Shown here one piece after another: positions 49,562 to 61,948 of a DNA stretch of 64,000 bases. Numbering within the stretch: the first letter of the stretch is position 1; each line of letters begins with the position of its first letter. The DNA lies in contig NC_133123.1 in assembly GCF_033568475.1 (NCBI RefSeq), forward strand, positions 139,020,062 to 139,084,061, in the 5' to 3' direction. The notes beneath the pieces were generated by a model, which was not told the DNA's origin, searched no databases, and worked only from the letters and a program-made list of their open reading frames with translations. The DNA is from Henckelia pumila. Its lineage: Eukaryota; Streptophyta; Magnoliopsida; Lamiales; Gesneriaceae. Made by a program: the position numbers and the translations under genes.

Positions 49562-51046
49562 AGAGTTATTTACATCAAACAACCATGTTAAATATTGAAA
49601 ATGCACATTTTTTTTCTATAAAATTTTAATAAGCATCTTCAATCATAATCTTTTAAAAAATTAGCAAAATCGCCCCTTCAGATGAGTGATTGTTGCACAC
49701 GCGCCCCTCATGCTACTGGGTAAAGATTTTGATTTTTTTTTTTGCACCAAATATCCCTGTGAAATATTAAAAATGCATATTTGACTTTTGTGAAATTTTT
49801 AAATCTATTCAACCCATAATACACAATTTTTATAAAAATCTAATTATAAAATATTTAGCAAACACTTTTCGTTTTATTAATTTTATTTTGAATTTTAAAT
49901 TTATTATAATTATATAATTATTTTCTAAAAAATATTATTATTTTATCTTGTTATCATTATTTTATTAAACTTTCTTCTTGTTTCCAACTTCTCAAATAAA
50001 AATACATTCATAAACGAGATTTAAATACCTGAAAGTACCAAAATATTAAATTAAAATGATAATTTCATGCATATTACTTTTCAATTTAGTATTATATATT
50101 TTTTAATCAAAATCTAAATTTTTTAAAATGAATTGCAGAATTTGCATTAAATAATAATATACAATATTTATTAAGATCTAATTATAAAATATTTTTCAAA
50201 CATTTTTAATTTTATTTATTTTTATTTTTTAATTTAAATTTATAATTTTTAATTAATTTATTTCTAAAAAATTATTATTTTATCTCGTTATCATTATTTT
50301 ATCAAATCACTCCGTGCTTTCAACTTTTTCATTAAACATGATTCATAAATAATGATTTAAATATCTAAAAATACCAAAATATTGAACCAAATAATAAGTT
50401 CATGAATGTTACCTTTTCGATTTAGAATTATATAAGCATGTTATTTTTTATTATTTATTACAAATTGTGCAATGCATAATTTCGAAAAATTTAAATTTTG
50501 GTTCAATAATATATAGTCCTAAATCAAAAAAGCAATATGTTTGAACTTATCGGTTTAGTTCAATATTTTAGTACTTGAAATTATTTAAATACTTGTTTAT
50601 GAATGCATGTTTAATAGAAAAGTTGAAAACAAGAAGAAAGTTTAATAAAATAATGATAACAAGATAAAACAATAATATTTTTAGAAAATAATTATATAAT
50701 CATAATAAATTTAAAAATAAAAATAAAATTAATAAAAAAAAATGTTTGCTAAATATTTTATAATTAGATTTTAATAAAAATTGTGTATTATGAGTTGAAT
50801 AGATTTAAAAATTATTTTCACAGGGGTCAAATATGCATTTTTAATATTTCACAGGGTATTTGGTGCAAAAAAATATCAAAATCTTTGACCAGTCGCATGA
50901 GGGGCGCGTGCGCAACAATTACTCATCTGAAGGGGCGCGTGTGCTAATTTTTTAAAAGGTTAGGGTTGAAGATGCCTATTAAAATTTCACAGGGGAGAAG
51001 TGTGCGTTTTCAATATTTCACAAGGGTGTTTAGTGCAAATAACTCT
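49562..51046. mobile_element. Non-autonomous DNA transposon with long terminal inverted repeats
   Basis: Starts AGAGTTATTTACATCAAAC and ends GTGCAAATAACTCT. The two halves are complementary over most of about 1.5 kb. Matching inner blocks include CCCCTTCAGATGAGTGATTG with CAATTACTCATCTGAAGGGG, and CACGCGCCCCTCATG with CATGAGGGGCGCGTG. The flanks are the direct repeat TTAGTTTT (49554-49561 and 51047-51054), 8 bp or 9 bp depending on how shared T bases are assigned. An 8-9 bp duplication and very long TIRs fit a Mutator-like or hAT-related non-autonomous element. No transposase frame is present. It could form a hairpin transcript of several hundred base pairs. Confidence 0.85.
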
Positions 51047-51190
51047 TTAGTTTTAGGAGAAATAGTTATAAAAAATAATGGGCTTTTAATTAATTTCAAA
51101 AGGGTTGGATTTAGTTTTAGGAGAAATAGTTATAAAAAAATAATGGGCTTTTAATTAATTTCAAAAGGGTTGGATTTAGTTTTAGGAGAA
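51047..51190. repeat. 64-65-bp tandem repeat
   Basis: Units start TTAGTTTTAGGAGAAATAGT at 51047, 51111 and 51176, giving two full units and a partial third. A matching piece lies left of the inverted-repeat element at 49541-49561, so that element inserted into this array. Confidence 0.9.
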
Positions 51191-51565
51191 ATAGTTATAC
51201 TAAGTATTATCTATCTTAATGTTTAAAAACCATCTTTTAATTTTTTAAAATTATTTGTGTTAAAATCCCCGTATAAGCTGAATTAAGTCATTGAGAGTAT
51301 CCGGATGTTAGTATGTTAAACAATGAACCCGTTTGGATTTTGTAGAGATTTTTTAAAATAATTGTTTTTTTAAGCTATAATTTTTGGCTTTTGAAAAAGC
51401 TCTTTTTGACTTTAAAAATGATTTTTTAAACACTTATTTAGTCATCCAAACACCATATTAACTGAAAAAACACTTTTTTTTTTTTAAAAAAAATGCTTTT
51501 TTGGTCCAGCTTTTGTAACCAAACGGGGCCAATTTCTCATATCGACTATAGGAAGTAATTGGGAA
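51191..51565. other. AT-rich spacer
   Basis: No feature was recognised apart from A/T runs near 51475-51492. Confidence 0.5.
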
Positions 51566-52053
51566 TATGGATGGTAACGAGACAAGTTTGACCAAACTCG
51601 AGACCCCTCGAAATTTACATAATTTTAAATTTATTAAATAAAAAATCTAAAAATTAACATAAATCATTACATTTCAAATTTATATTAATAATATTTAAAA
51701 CAAAAATCATTTTCACAAATTAAAAATTATTAACTTTTATTTTTAATAGCTAATAAAAAATAAAAATTATATTTTCATATAAAAAACATATCATAATAAA
51801 ATAAAATTATTTGAATTCAAAAATATTATCAACTCAAATTATGGATATTGTATCAATTAGTTAATATAAAAAAATATAATTATATGTTATTAATATATAT
51901 ACATATATAATTTATATTTATATATACATATATTTTGGTAGGACATACCCGGGGTGGGTTTGGCCAACTCGGATCCGCTTGGTCAGGCCTAGACCCACCC
52001 TGTCGAACGGGTCAATATAGGACCGGATTTTGACCCGACTTCAGTCATCCCTA
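51566..52053. mobile_element. Possible short hAT-like non-autonomous element
   Basis: The left end TATGGATGGTAACGAG and right end TCAGTCATCCCTA give an imperfect inverted repeat of the TAGGGATG type seen in plant hAT-like short elements. The right part is GC-richer with ACCCGGGGTGGGTT and GACCCGACTT. No target duplication was found, so the ends are uncertain. Confidence 0.35.
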
Positions 52054-52189
52054 CTTAAAAATTGTATATTCGTCAATCTTCACTCGTTGAATTAGTTTTT
52101 GAGGTTTAGTCAGATTTAAGTGCATATTATAACAATTTAAATTTCATATAAAATTTGTTAGTTGTCCAAATTGGTTGAATTAAATTTTT

Positions 52190-52318
52190 TGGAGTTACAC
52201 ATGTGAACTTGGACAATCTTCTCTCTTAAGTTAACTTTTGAAATCGAGTTAGACTCAAGTTCATGATCTCAATATGATATTAGAATCTACACCCATAAAT
52301 ATGTGTTGGATCGCAACA
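52190..52318. repeat. Worn fragment related to the 26.9-33.4 kb foldback repeat
   Basis: The block order TTAACTTTTGAAATCGAGTTAGAC, then TCTCAATATGATATTAGAA, then ATATGTGTTGGAT parallels the right arm of the foldback repeat (AACTTTTGAGATGAGTTAGG, TGGTATCAGA, TTATGTGTTGGAC), with many changes. Confidence 0.4.
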
Positions 52319-52370
52319 AAAAAAAAAGGTTCTTCGGAGCAGGAAAAAAAAAGACTCGTTAACGTTATAC

Positions 52371-53053
52371 TAGGGGTGGGAACGGGTCGAGACTCGTCCC
52401 GTAACCCTCTTATCCGATTCTCGTCCCGATATGAATTGAGATATTTTTTTTCTCCCGATTTCGCACCCGAAAAGTGTCGGGACCCGAATGTTTCCGTCGG
52501 GTCGGGATAGGGTAATCCCGAACAATATTTTTTTAAAATTTTTTTTATGAAATTGATTTTTTTAAAAAAAAATTATGAAGAAACTCAAACAATTTCTTAA
52601 TACATTACAACTAAATTAAAATTTTTTTTTGTATATAACCATTAAAAAACTAAAACATCTTCTTAGTACATTACAAATAAACTATAAAAACTACTAGATT
52701 AATACAATAAAAACATATAATTATTTATAATAATAAAAAAAATAAAAATTTATAACTCAATGTTAATATTAAAAAATATAAATATAAATATAAAAAAAAT
52801 AATTATATATAATTATGAAACATTAATATTAAAACAGAAAATTATAAAAAAATTATTTTTTAATTAAAAAATATTATTTATATATTCGGGTCGGGTCGGA
52901 AATCTCGTCGGATAGAGTACCTTATCCCGATTCCGATCCCAAAATTGATCGAGTCGGGACTTGGTCGGAAAAAATTCGGGACGGAAAAAATTCGGAACGG
53001 GAACGAGTTGAAAATCGGGAAGGGTGGGATTTTTCTGAAATTTGTCAGCCCTA
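52371..53053. mobile_element. hAT-like non-autonomous DNA element, 683 bp
   Basis: Starts TAGGGGTGGGAACGGG and ends TTTGTCAGCCCTA. Its flanks CGTTATAC (52363-52370) and CATTATAC (53054-53061) form an 8-bp duplication with one mismatch, the size made by hAT transposases. Both ends carry GGGTCGG/CCGACCC-type blocks that pair with each other, and the middle is AT-rich. No transposase is present. Confidence 0.75.
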
Positions 53054-53061
53054 CATTATAC

Positions 53062-53991
53062 ACCATATAAAGTTGAATATTACATATGCAGTTGCTCAAT
53101 TTAATTAATTCTATCATCCTAATTATTTCTAGCTTGCCGTAAACCTGGAAAAATTTCTTGGCTTCCAAATACACATGTATTTTGTCCTTGCCACACACCA
53201 AATCCTAATCATAAAGAATCTGTAGTATGATAAAAATAAATTAGGGGTATTCAAACTTCAAAATCATATTTTCGTGAAAATTTTCATTCTCACAATCAAC
53301 TTTGACACGTACACATTGCTCCATGTGTGTGTGATGTTGACTTACACTAGTACCTAGGATTAGTGTTGTCTTTTGATCAGCTGTAATTTCTATGGTCCCA
53401 TGATTGATTTCATTCATTCATTAACCATCATTAAATTACAGCCAATTATTTCTATCTTTTTGAAATGGCTTTTAGGATATATCGATCCTATACATGTCAA
53501 AATCACTGAAATTAATTTGAGGACTTCCAACTTTTCAAGTCATAGATACTTAATTATTATCACACAAGTTCAGTTGTTATGATTACAATATAATTAGTAT
53601 ACTTAAATGTGTAACTACTGCACTCTTGGAGGCTCAGATTCTGTGTATTTAAAACCACATAAGATTCCTTTTAGACATGAATGGTTTTGAATAAATGGAC
53701 TATGATTAATTATTTTAGTTGCTAATTTTATATTCCTTTTGAACTTTTTTTTTAAAATTATTGACATGTTTTTCATTATGAATAAATTATGAATATTGCC
53801 AAATAAAACTTAATAGTATATGAGATATCTGGTAAAAATATATATAATCAAAACTGACAAAACACCATATTAAGACAAGACAAGTGCATCAAAACAACGT
53901 AAATTACAAATAAAGTCAAGTCAATAAAGGGAAGTGAATCAAGTGATATCCAATTTTTGTTAAATACACTCCACTTTTAATTTTTATAGTA
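53062..53991. other. AT-rich spacer
   Basis: No gene or clear repeat was recognised between the hAT-like element and the SIRE-type retrotransposon. Confidence 0.5.
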
Positions 53992-53996
53992 TATAT

Positions 53997-54801
53997 TGTA
54001 AAGGAATAGGGGTTGCACATAAACTGTTTGAGGTGTTGTCACAAGGTGATGACAAAACCTACAATAACACCTTGAGTAATTTGCAGCGGAATATAATTAA
54101 AGCGTAAATAAAATAAACAAGCAACCAAATAAATAGACTCAAATGATTTAATCAAGAATATAAAATACTCTTGCAGCGCCTCAGGGCAAAACTTCACTAG
54201 AAAACTTTCAAAAAGTTTTACAAACCCTAACACTAGTGATTATTGTAAATTTCAATTTCTCAAACCAAGTGAGAAAATAAATAGTAAACGTTCTCCTAAA
54301 AGCATTCTATAACAAATAGAATAACGAAAACACAGTAAGGAGAAAAACTATGTTGAAGCCAAAATCACACAAGCAACACACTTCTTGATCTTCAATCTTC
54401 AAGTGTTCTACACGGCTTCACGTTGTCACAGCATCAACTAAGCTTCAGAGAGATCTTCAGCGTTTCACAATGTACGTACTTCGGTTCTCACATTTTTCTC
54501 TATCAAAATCTCTCTCTCTTCTTGTGTACGCATATCTCAAAATAAATAGGCCAAGAATCCTTCTTCAATATGTTTTCTTGTAGACGTAGGATTTCTTTGA
54601 TTTGATCATATCAAATCTACACAAATAAAGAAAGATAAATATTAGATATGATATGTTAAATATTCTAATCAACTTATCAATATCGCAAATAGAAAATAAA
54701 TCACATCGATAAAGATTACTTCATGTCCAAGAGAGGCAAAATATATTAAATAAAATCTTTTTCAAAATAGGATGATTTTAAGGAATAAAATATTTCTTTC
54801 A
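53997..54801 (-). repeat. SIRE-type element, 3' LTR (element orientation)
   Basis: 805 bp, about 97 percent identical by eye to 61949-62759. It contains one copy of the GGTGTTG/CAACACC motif near 54031-54080. Confidence 0.9.
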
Positions 54802-55118
54802 ATCTTCCTCTTTTTGCCTTTCTGGACAAAACACATTTAACTCACATACATATCAACTAAAACTTCCCCTTAATCAAAACTCCCCCTGAATAGATTCTCC
54901 CTCTAAGTATATCCAGAGGTGTTGTTACAAGATGTTGGCAACATCTAGCTATGACACCTTAAATCAGAAACTATAAGAGCAAGGAGAAACACAAACGAAA
55001 AATCATATAAGAGTTAACACCACAAAAAGGCAGTTTTGATTAGGAACAGAGAACAAAAACAATACTAAACAAAAAAATCATAACTAGAGCAAAACCAAAA
55101 AAAAAACTAAAACTCAGA

Positions 55119-57100
55119 TTAAAATTGATTGCTCTCCGATTCTGTTTCTTCTACTTCACTTTTTTCTCCCCTTTTTTGTTCAGAAGGGCCAACTCCGCTT
55201 AGTAGTGATTCATAGTGAGCCTTTAACCCTTCATAATAGGTTAGGTCAGCCTTTGCTTGTGCAATCTTCTGCTCAGCATGCACCAATTGAGCTTGTATGA
55301 ATGCAGGATCAACATCATGAGCAGGAGAGGGGGGGGGGGGGTACAAAAATAGCGGTGGCAGAGGAGGTATTGTCAGCACCTGCCACAACACCTGCGACAT
55401 CAGCAGACTCAGACTAAGGAAGGTCTATCTTCCGATTTCCTTTGAGCAAAGCAGGTGCGATCTTTAGCAACTCTCCTGGAGCAATATGTGCTTCATCATC
55501 ATCCTTCTCAATCTCTTGAGATAGCAGCATAGAATATATGAGTGATGGATAAGGCAGCTTCAATGTAGGTTGAGCACCATCTGCAAAAGCCATGACTGTG
55601 TCAAACACGAGTCGGCCGTAGTTGAATGCAATTCCAGTGCCAATAGCATACAAGACAGGGGCTTGATGCTTGGTAACCACACTGAAATTTCCGGATGAAG
55701 TCCAAGTCTTCACAGCAGTTTTATGGAGGACAGAGTAAAAAGAAATGAGCTTGGCTGCTGACAATTTCTTAGAATGAGCTGGGTAAACAGTGACATGTCC
55801 TCCAGTGATGACAGATGTCATCTCATCAGTGGTAGGCAGAGCAGTATCATCAGAGGCAGGAGTTTGAAGAAATCCATTTATAATGGCAGGGCTGAAAGCG
55901 AAGATCTTCCCACGCACATAGACTTTCCCATACTTCATGTATCTAGGATCCTTCGCAGCTTCAGTGAGATTGCAGTAGAACTCACGCACCAGTTCTCTGC
56001 AATAAGGACCAGCAGTAGTAACAGTAGACAGTATGTTCCTTACCTCGAAAAATCTCACCATGTTCTGAGCTCCATAGCTCTCAACATCAATGTTATGCTC
56101 CTCCAGAAACTCTCGATCAGCATAGTTCTCCCAGCAATCAGCAATATTTTTGGAGTAAAAAGCAGATAAATAGGACGAGTTTATCTGTTATTCTTCGCCT
56201 AAGGTGTTGTCCAGGGTGTCGGCAACACCTTCCTCAGCACCTTCCTCTTCTTGTTCAGAGTCATCAGAATTGGACTCTTCTTCCAACTCTTTCTCAACAT
56301 CTGAATCTTCACTCGAATCAGAGCTGGAATTCTCAGAAGGTTGTGGGCAGTTGTCAGCAAATTCTGCGAGCATCTCCTCATCTGGTTCATCTTCAGATTC
56401 TGGGACAGGAGCAGTAGCAGTGGATGTAGGCTTCTTGCCTTTAGACTTTTTCATTTTAGCCATGAACTGGGATATTGACATTTCTTCTTCATCGGACAGA
56501 ACAGGAGGAACAGTAGATGTCTCCTCAACAATATGTACAGATATAGGTGCATCTTTTCTCAATAGCAGTAGCAGCAACAGGTGGAGTTCCTGATTCAGTG
56601 GACTCACTCTCAGAGGAATCACTTGATGATTTACTTTCAGCGGCAAAAAGAACAGGAATAGCTTCTCCAGATGGTTCATGGGTACTTGAATTTCCCCTTT
56701 TTCGGCGTACAAGCTTGAAGTCTTCATCAGAGCTCTCATCCCCAGAGGTGAATTCAGTGTCCACCAGAGATGGTTTTGATGGTTGTCCTTTTCCACGGAA
56801 TCGTTTGGAGGCAGTGTAATCTGGGTTGTATCCAGCTTGTCTCTTGGATCGACGAGTTAAGGGTTTCGTGGAAAACACCTTATTCACCACACTCATGTCT
56901 GGTAAATTCTCTACATCGATGGCATTGCCAGGCTCTCCTGGAGCAATGGAGTCCAGAGGCACAGGTTCCTCGGCAACAGGAATGATTGCTTGCTCAATCA
57001 CAGGGTGTGGTGATGTAGGTGCCGTGACACCTCCCGCAGCATCTTCCGTATATCCCATCTCCGAACGAATATCATGTGAATCAAAACCTTTTCCTGCCAT
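55119..57100 (-). pseudogene. Envelope-like/plant transposon-protein region of the SIRE-type element
   Basis: Fossil coding region between the solo LTR and the 3' LTR. In order it has an N-terminal part starting MAGKGFDSHDIRSEMGY and a basic patch (RRSKRQAGYNPDYTASKRFR). A long Ser/Glu/Asp-rich acidic stretch follows. Next is a domain with VREFYCNLTEAAKDPRYMKY and VYVRGKIFAFSPAIINGFLQ that resembles the putative plant transposon protein domain (PF20167, from memory). A short coiled-coil tail (HAEQKIAQAKADLTYYEGLK) ends it. SIRE-lineage elements are known for an extra 3' reading frame of this sort. It is broken, with a few breaks, and no membrane segment was recognised. Confidence 0.65.
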
Positions 57101-57350
57101 TAGAATTTGAAAGAGTGAACAGAGAAGAAATTTTAGGCAATGGAAAAACAGGGAGTACAGAGGATACAATGGTGCGAAACAAAGCAAGGAGATAATATCT
57201 TTCCTTAAACAGATAAGCACACAAACATATAAGGCACCAAATCTTTTCCTATTCTAACTCGGATTCTGAGTAGGCCCCAACGGTAATAAAATCTCCAACG
57301 GTAACTATGATGCGAACGGTAACAAATCCGATTTAATTTGGCAATAAATC

Positions 57351-59341
57351 TGCAACGCCCCGTTTTTATCTTAAATGAGTTTATTTGAGTTAATAGGAGA
57401 TTTCAGAGTTCACGAGCCAACTTGTTTTTGATCAGGGTCCTTTTTGCAAAATTTGGATTTTTCAGGAACTAAAACGCAATTATTGAGTTTTATATATTAT
57501 CTACACTTATAATTGGTTTGACAAGTCTTCTCCTCCTTCCCCAAGAACGTCTCCTCCATTGAAGCCGATCCATTGAGCCTCCAAGCTTTCTGAATCCAGT
57601 CCGAGCTCGATCCGGCCATTGGAATTTATTTCTGAAGGCAGATTATCGATCACTGCAGTGAGAGCTCTGTTATATTGTAAGTTTTTCTACGATCGGATAC
57701 ATTCTAGTTTTTGGATGTTGTTAGAATCGTTCGAGATTCGAGTATGTTGTTCTTGACAGAGTTCTGATCATTTATTATCTGTCAGTTTTGAATTAGAGCG
57801 ACGTTCGGATTTGTTATGATTTTTGGAAGCCATTTTTGAAAACTTGTATTTTGAGATTGATGGGTTTGCTTTGTTATTGTTGTTTTGGGCATTGATATGA
57901 GGTTATATCGGTATTGAACTGCTGTCTGCGTTTTCGGTTTGTTCAGTTTATAACCGTTATGCCGTCGGTTTGAGTTTTGGGTTTTCGAATCGTTTTGAAT
58001 TGTTGAAGCATTGGCTTGTGAGTGATCGTTGTAGTTGATCATCTTTTATCTTCGTACAGATTCGTTGGAGTTGTCGAGTCCTGTGTTAGCAACATTTGAT
58101 CGTCGAGTTTTGGACGAAGAACGGTAAAGAGATTTCCTTGAACCGTTGTTTGTTGTTTAGGTTGTATAGTTGTTGATACAATATTTTGTTGTAGCTTGTC
58201 CGGAGTTGGATCTACGGCATTGAAAGGTAAAAGCAGTCATCGTAGCGGGATAGCATACTCGGGACAGTTGGTTCTCGAGTTTCCCTTTCAAATCACATAT
58301 TGCATCTACACTTGTTCTAGCATGAGGAACTTGTGTCTTGTTGATTGATTTTGCTTTTGACTATGTGGCTTATGTTTTATGTTTCTGTTATGCATTCATT
58401 TTGAGCCTACGTTGATTTCAGCGGGCAGAACCGCCCTTTTGTTTGGACATTTGGGAACTATGATTGAGTGGCCTAGGTCGTAGTCGTATCGCCTAGTGCT
58501 AGCATACTCATTATGGTTGCTCAAAGTCTAGAGGAGTGAGATATGTGGCACCACCTCGATTGGGAGAGTCGGTGAGTCGTCACATGATCTCATCCTCGGG
58601 ATCCCAAAAGCACAGCAGCAATCCCTCGTTTATCAGATTTGATATCCCGGTTTAAAGACATGCATTTCATTACGTTGTTATTGATTTTGTTGTTGTCTTG
58701 AAAGCATGTTTATTGTTGTATTACTTGATATGTTGCTTTTACTGGGATTATCATTCTCACCGGTTTATCCGGCTGTTGCTTTGTTTTGTATGTGTACTTG
58801 GCAACAGGAGGGGCAAGATCAAGTCAGCGTAGACCTGGTTAGCGTCAAGAGCAAGAGATAGAAGTGAGACTCGTTTAGAATTCGAATCAGCATGTCAAAG
58901 TAGTTATGTTTTGCGAACATGTTTAGTCATTCGAACTTCTCATATTTGTTTTGTAAGCAAGAGTCGATGTAGGTACTACCAAATCGAATGTTTCTCTTCC
59001 CTAAACCTTTCTTGTATTGTTATTGGCTTGTCAAATATTTTTAATGCAAGTGTTTAGGTTTTGTTGAGTTTATTTCGGTGCCTTAACATTTCTGGGCGAG
59101 AGGGCGGCGCGGGCGCGCGACCTCTTTGCGAGGTAAGGGCGCGGGCGCTCTTCCTTAGAGCGCTGGCGCGCTGGTTTTTGCGAAGCATCGGCGTGGGCGC
59201 GCTGGTTTTGGCGAAGCATCGGCGCGGGCGCGCGAGCCTTCTTTAATAAAAAAATAATAATTGGTTGCTTCTAATTTTGGTTTCTCATTTACTTATCAGT
59301 TGTTTTGTCCGAGATTAGTTGTTTAGAAACGAGGTCTCACA
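57351..59341. mobile_element. Solo LTR of a gypsy-type element nested in the SIRE-type element
   Basis: Begins TGCAACGCCCCG and ends GGTCTCACA. The exact 5-bp duplication AAATC flanks it (57346-57350 and 59342-59346). The 1,991-bp length, terminal TG/CA and AACGCCCC opening fit a long plant gypsy LTR. No internal region or second LTR is present, so it is a solo LTR left by recombination. It is younger than the element it sits in. Confidence 0.82.
59090..59250. repeat. GC-rich short-repeat island in the solo LTR
   Basis: Imperfect repeats of GCGAAGCATCGGCG and GGGCGCGCTGGTTTT with very high GC and CpG density, inside DNA that is otherwise strongly AT-rich. Confidence 0.85.
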
Positions 59342-59349
59342 AAATCTCT

Positions 59350-61611
59350 TCGATTTTCTTCGATAATTTCGGCCCAAATATTTCACAAAATATTTCCAAA
59401 TTTCAAGGCAGCGTGTTGTCACAGATGTTGGCAACACCTCGTGTGACACCCTAGTTTGCTTTCCTTTCTGACACGCTTCACACACAAAAGGAATACCAGA
59501 TTTTAAGTTCGGCATACCTCTGATAGCATCTAACTTACTTAAGTTCTTTAAAGTTTTGAAGTTTGCATGACCCAATTTTTGATGCCATAGATCAAACTCA
59601 TTCAATTTTGTGTGCCTACAAGTCATCTCTTCTTCGAGTTGATAGCAGTTATCCGATGACCTTGTACCTGTCATGACACACAAATTTGAATCATCAAAAA
59701 CTTTGCATAATTTCTTATCAAATTGCACATGCAAATTATCATCACAAAGTTGGCTTATACTTATTAGATTTGCGGTTAATCCTTCATCATGAAGCACATT
59801 GCGAAGCTTGGGCAGACCAGCAACATCCAGAGTTCCTTTTCCAACAATGTTTCCCTTTGAACCTCCACCATAGGTTACTTTTCCACTTTTCTGTTCAACA
59901 TAGTCAGTGAGAAACTTTTTGGAACCTGTCATGTGACGAGAGCTACCGCTATCAAAGTATCATGCACCTGAAACATTAGTTCTCAAAGCAGTATAAATCA
60001 TATGACATTGAATATCAGCTTTTGGTATCCAAATCTTTCTTACATAAGATCTGTTTCTAGGGATGTTGTGGGGAGGTGTTGACAACACCTTAGGCAACAC
60101 CTTCGATGCAGATCTATACCTGTAGTCTTCCTGCAGCTTAAAACAGTATGGTTTGATATGACCTGGTCTATGACAGTAATGACAGATGTACTTACGTTTC
60201 CTTCTAGATTTTGAAGGGGCAGCAGACTGTGGCTTTGGTTTTGGAGGATCACTTGGTGAGACCTTTTTTCTTGAGCTTTTTACACTGCTACTTTCCTTGA
60301 CAAACACAGGGCCTTTCGAACTTTCACCAACCTCAAATATGTTGTTTCAAAAACTAAACCAGCCGTACCATCTCTTCCCATCATGAGTAACGAATCAAAC
60401 TTGGAAGTGCTTGAATTAAACTTGGCCAATGTAGCATTTGCTTTTCCGAGTTCTTTCTTCACTTGGCTTAGTTACATGTCTTTCTTACTCAGCATGACTT
60501 CCAGTCTTGACACATCAGCCTTTAGATCAGAATTTTCCTTCGAAAGAATTGTATTCATCTTATTCATTTCAACCCAATCAGTATGTAACTCTTCAAACAT
60601 CATCCGAGCTTCTTCCATGGACATTGTCTCTTCACCTGTATCATTATCACACATGTTATCAGTAATGGAGGAATTCAAACAAACTGGTCTTTGGGAGATG
60701 TTTCGGCCAGGTGTGGCAACACCTAAAGGATTGACTTGAAACTTTTTCTTGCTCTTCAGTAGGGCAGATAAGGCAGTATGGCTTTCTTCATCTTCTTGTT
60801 CTTCTTCTTCAGACTCTCCATCACTCAAAGATGTGTTCATTCCTTTCCTAAGCGTGTTGGCACACTTATTTGCATAGTTTCCAAAACCTTGACAAGCATG
60901 ACATTGAACAGTGTCCAACTTCTTTGAGACAAACTTCTTCTTCCCTTCCAACATCAGTCGAGGCTTAGGAGTATCAACAGGTTTTCTTGGTGATTGTTCT
61001 GGTCCAGTAATCCTTAAAGGCTTGTTAGAGAACATTGGAGCCTTGAGTTTTTGATCCGTCTTTCTTGACTCTTTCATCTTCTTCAGATAATCATTGAATT
61101 TCCTAGTCATAAGAGAGATCGAATCATCTTCCAAGTCAGATTGATGAACTTCTTGATGAAATTGAACATACTCCTCGTATGAGGGTTTCGAGGCTTGAAG
61201 GGTTATTGATTTTCCTTTATCCTTCTCTTGTTCTGAATTGTTCATCTCAAAAACTTGAAGGATGCTAATCAGTTCAGTCATCTTCATCTTTGAAGTGTCT
61301 TTAATTTCTTCAAGCGCCCAAATCTTCCCATTAAATCTTTTAGGCAAGGATCGAAGAACCTTGTTCACCATAGTTTCACTAGCAATAGCTCCTCCAAGAG
61401 CATGCGCCTCTGTAGCTATCTCCCTAAGTTTCTTATCATAATCAGCAATAGTTTCATTCTCATCCATCCTGATATTCTCAAATCTTGCGTTTAACAATCT
61501 AAATCTTGTTCTTCTCACGCTATCAGTTCCTTCACAGTGTTTTTGAAGAGCATCCCATGCATCCTTAGCAATAGTGCAGTCGGCTATGATTCCATACATC
61601 CTCATATCCAC
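59350..61611 (-). pseudogene. gag and partial pol remains of the SIRE-type element
   Basis: Fossil coding region. The gag part has RTRFRLLNARFENIRMDENE, NKVLRSLPKRFNGKIWALEE and a first zinc knuckle (CHACQGFGNYANKC). A second knuckle (CHYCHRPGHIKPYC) is near 60.16 kb. A protease-side remnant (SRHMTGSKKFL region) is near 59.93 kb, and a pre-integrase finger (HQKLGHANFKTLK, CEACQKGKQ) is near 59.5 kb. It is broken, with several breaks. Confidence 0.82.
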
Positions 61612-61948
61612 AGTTGCAAAAATTGCATTGAGTGCTTTAGCATTGTAGCTTGAACTTTGTGTTTTCTCGGCAGTCCAAGTTTTTTCTTGCTTGATGATGT
61701 AGTCTCAATCTTCATCTAGCGTCTTTGGAGGAGTCTAATCAGTCAGAATACTTTGCCAAGCACGAACATCCATAGCCTTAATAGTATATCGCATCCTATT
61801 CTTCCATAGTGCGTAATTCGTGTCATCAAGGACCGGAGGTTTCAGGAACGAGTTCGCAACAGACGATGAGTCCATCTTATTCCCTGTAATAAAATAAACA
61901 AACCAAGATCAGTTCTTAGTGTATCAAGAATATGGCTCTGATGCCACT

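Noticed and set aside
54039-54233. Minus-strand 64-residue frame that also appears at 61991-62185
   Set aside because: The two are the same stretch of the paired LTRs, not a conserved gene.
56204-57110. Plus-strand Ser-rich and Pro-rich frames
   Set aside because: They are shadows of the acidic, minus-strand coding remains of the SIRE-type element.
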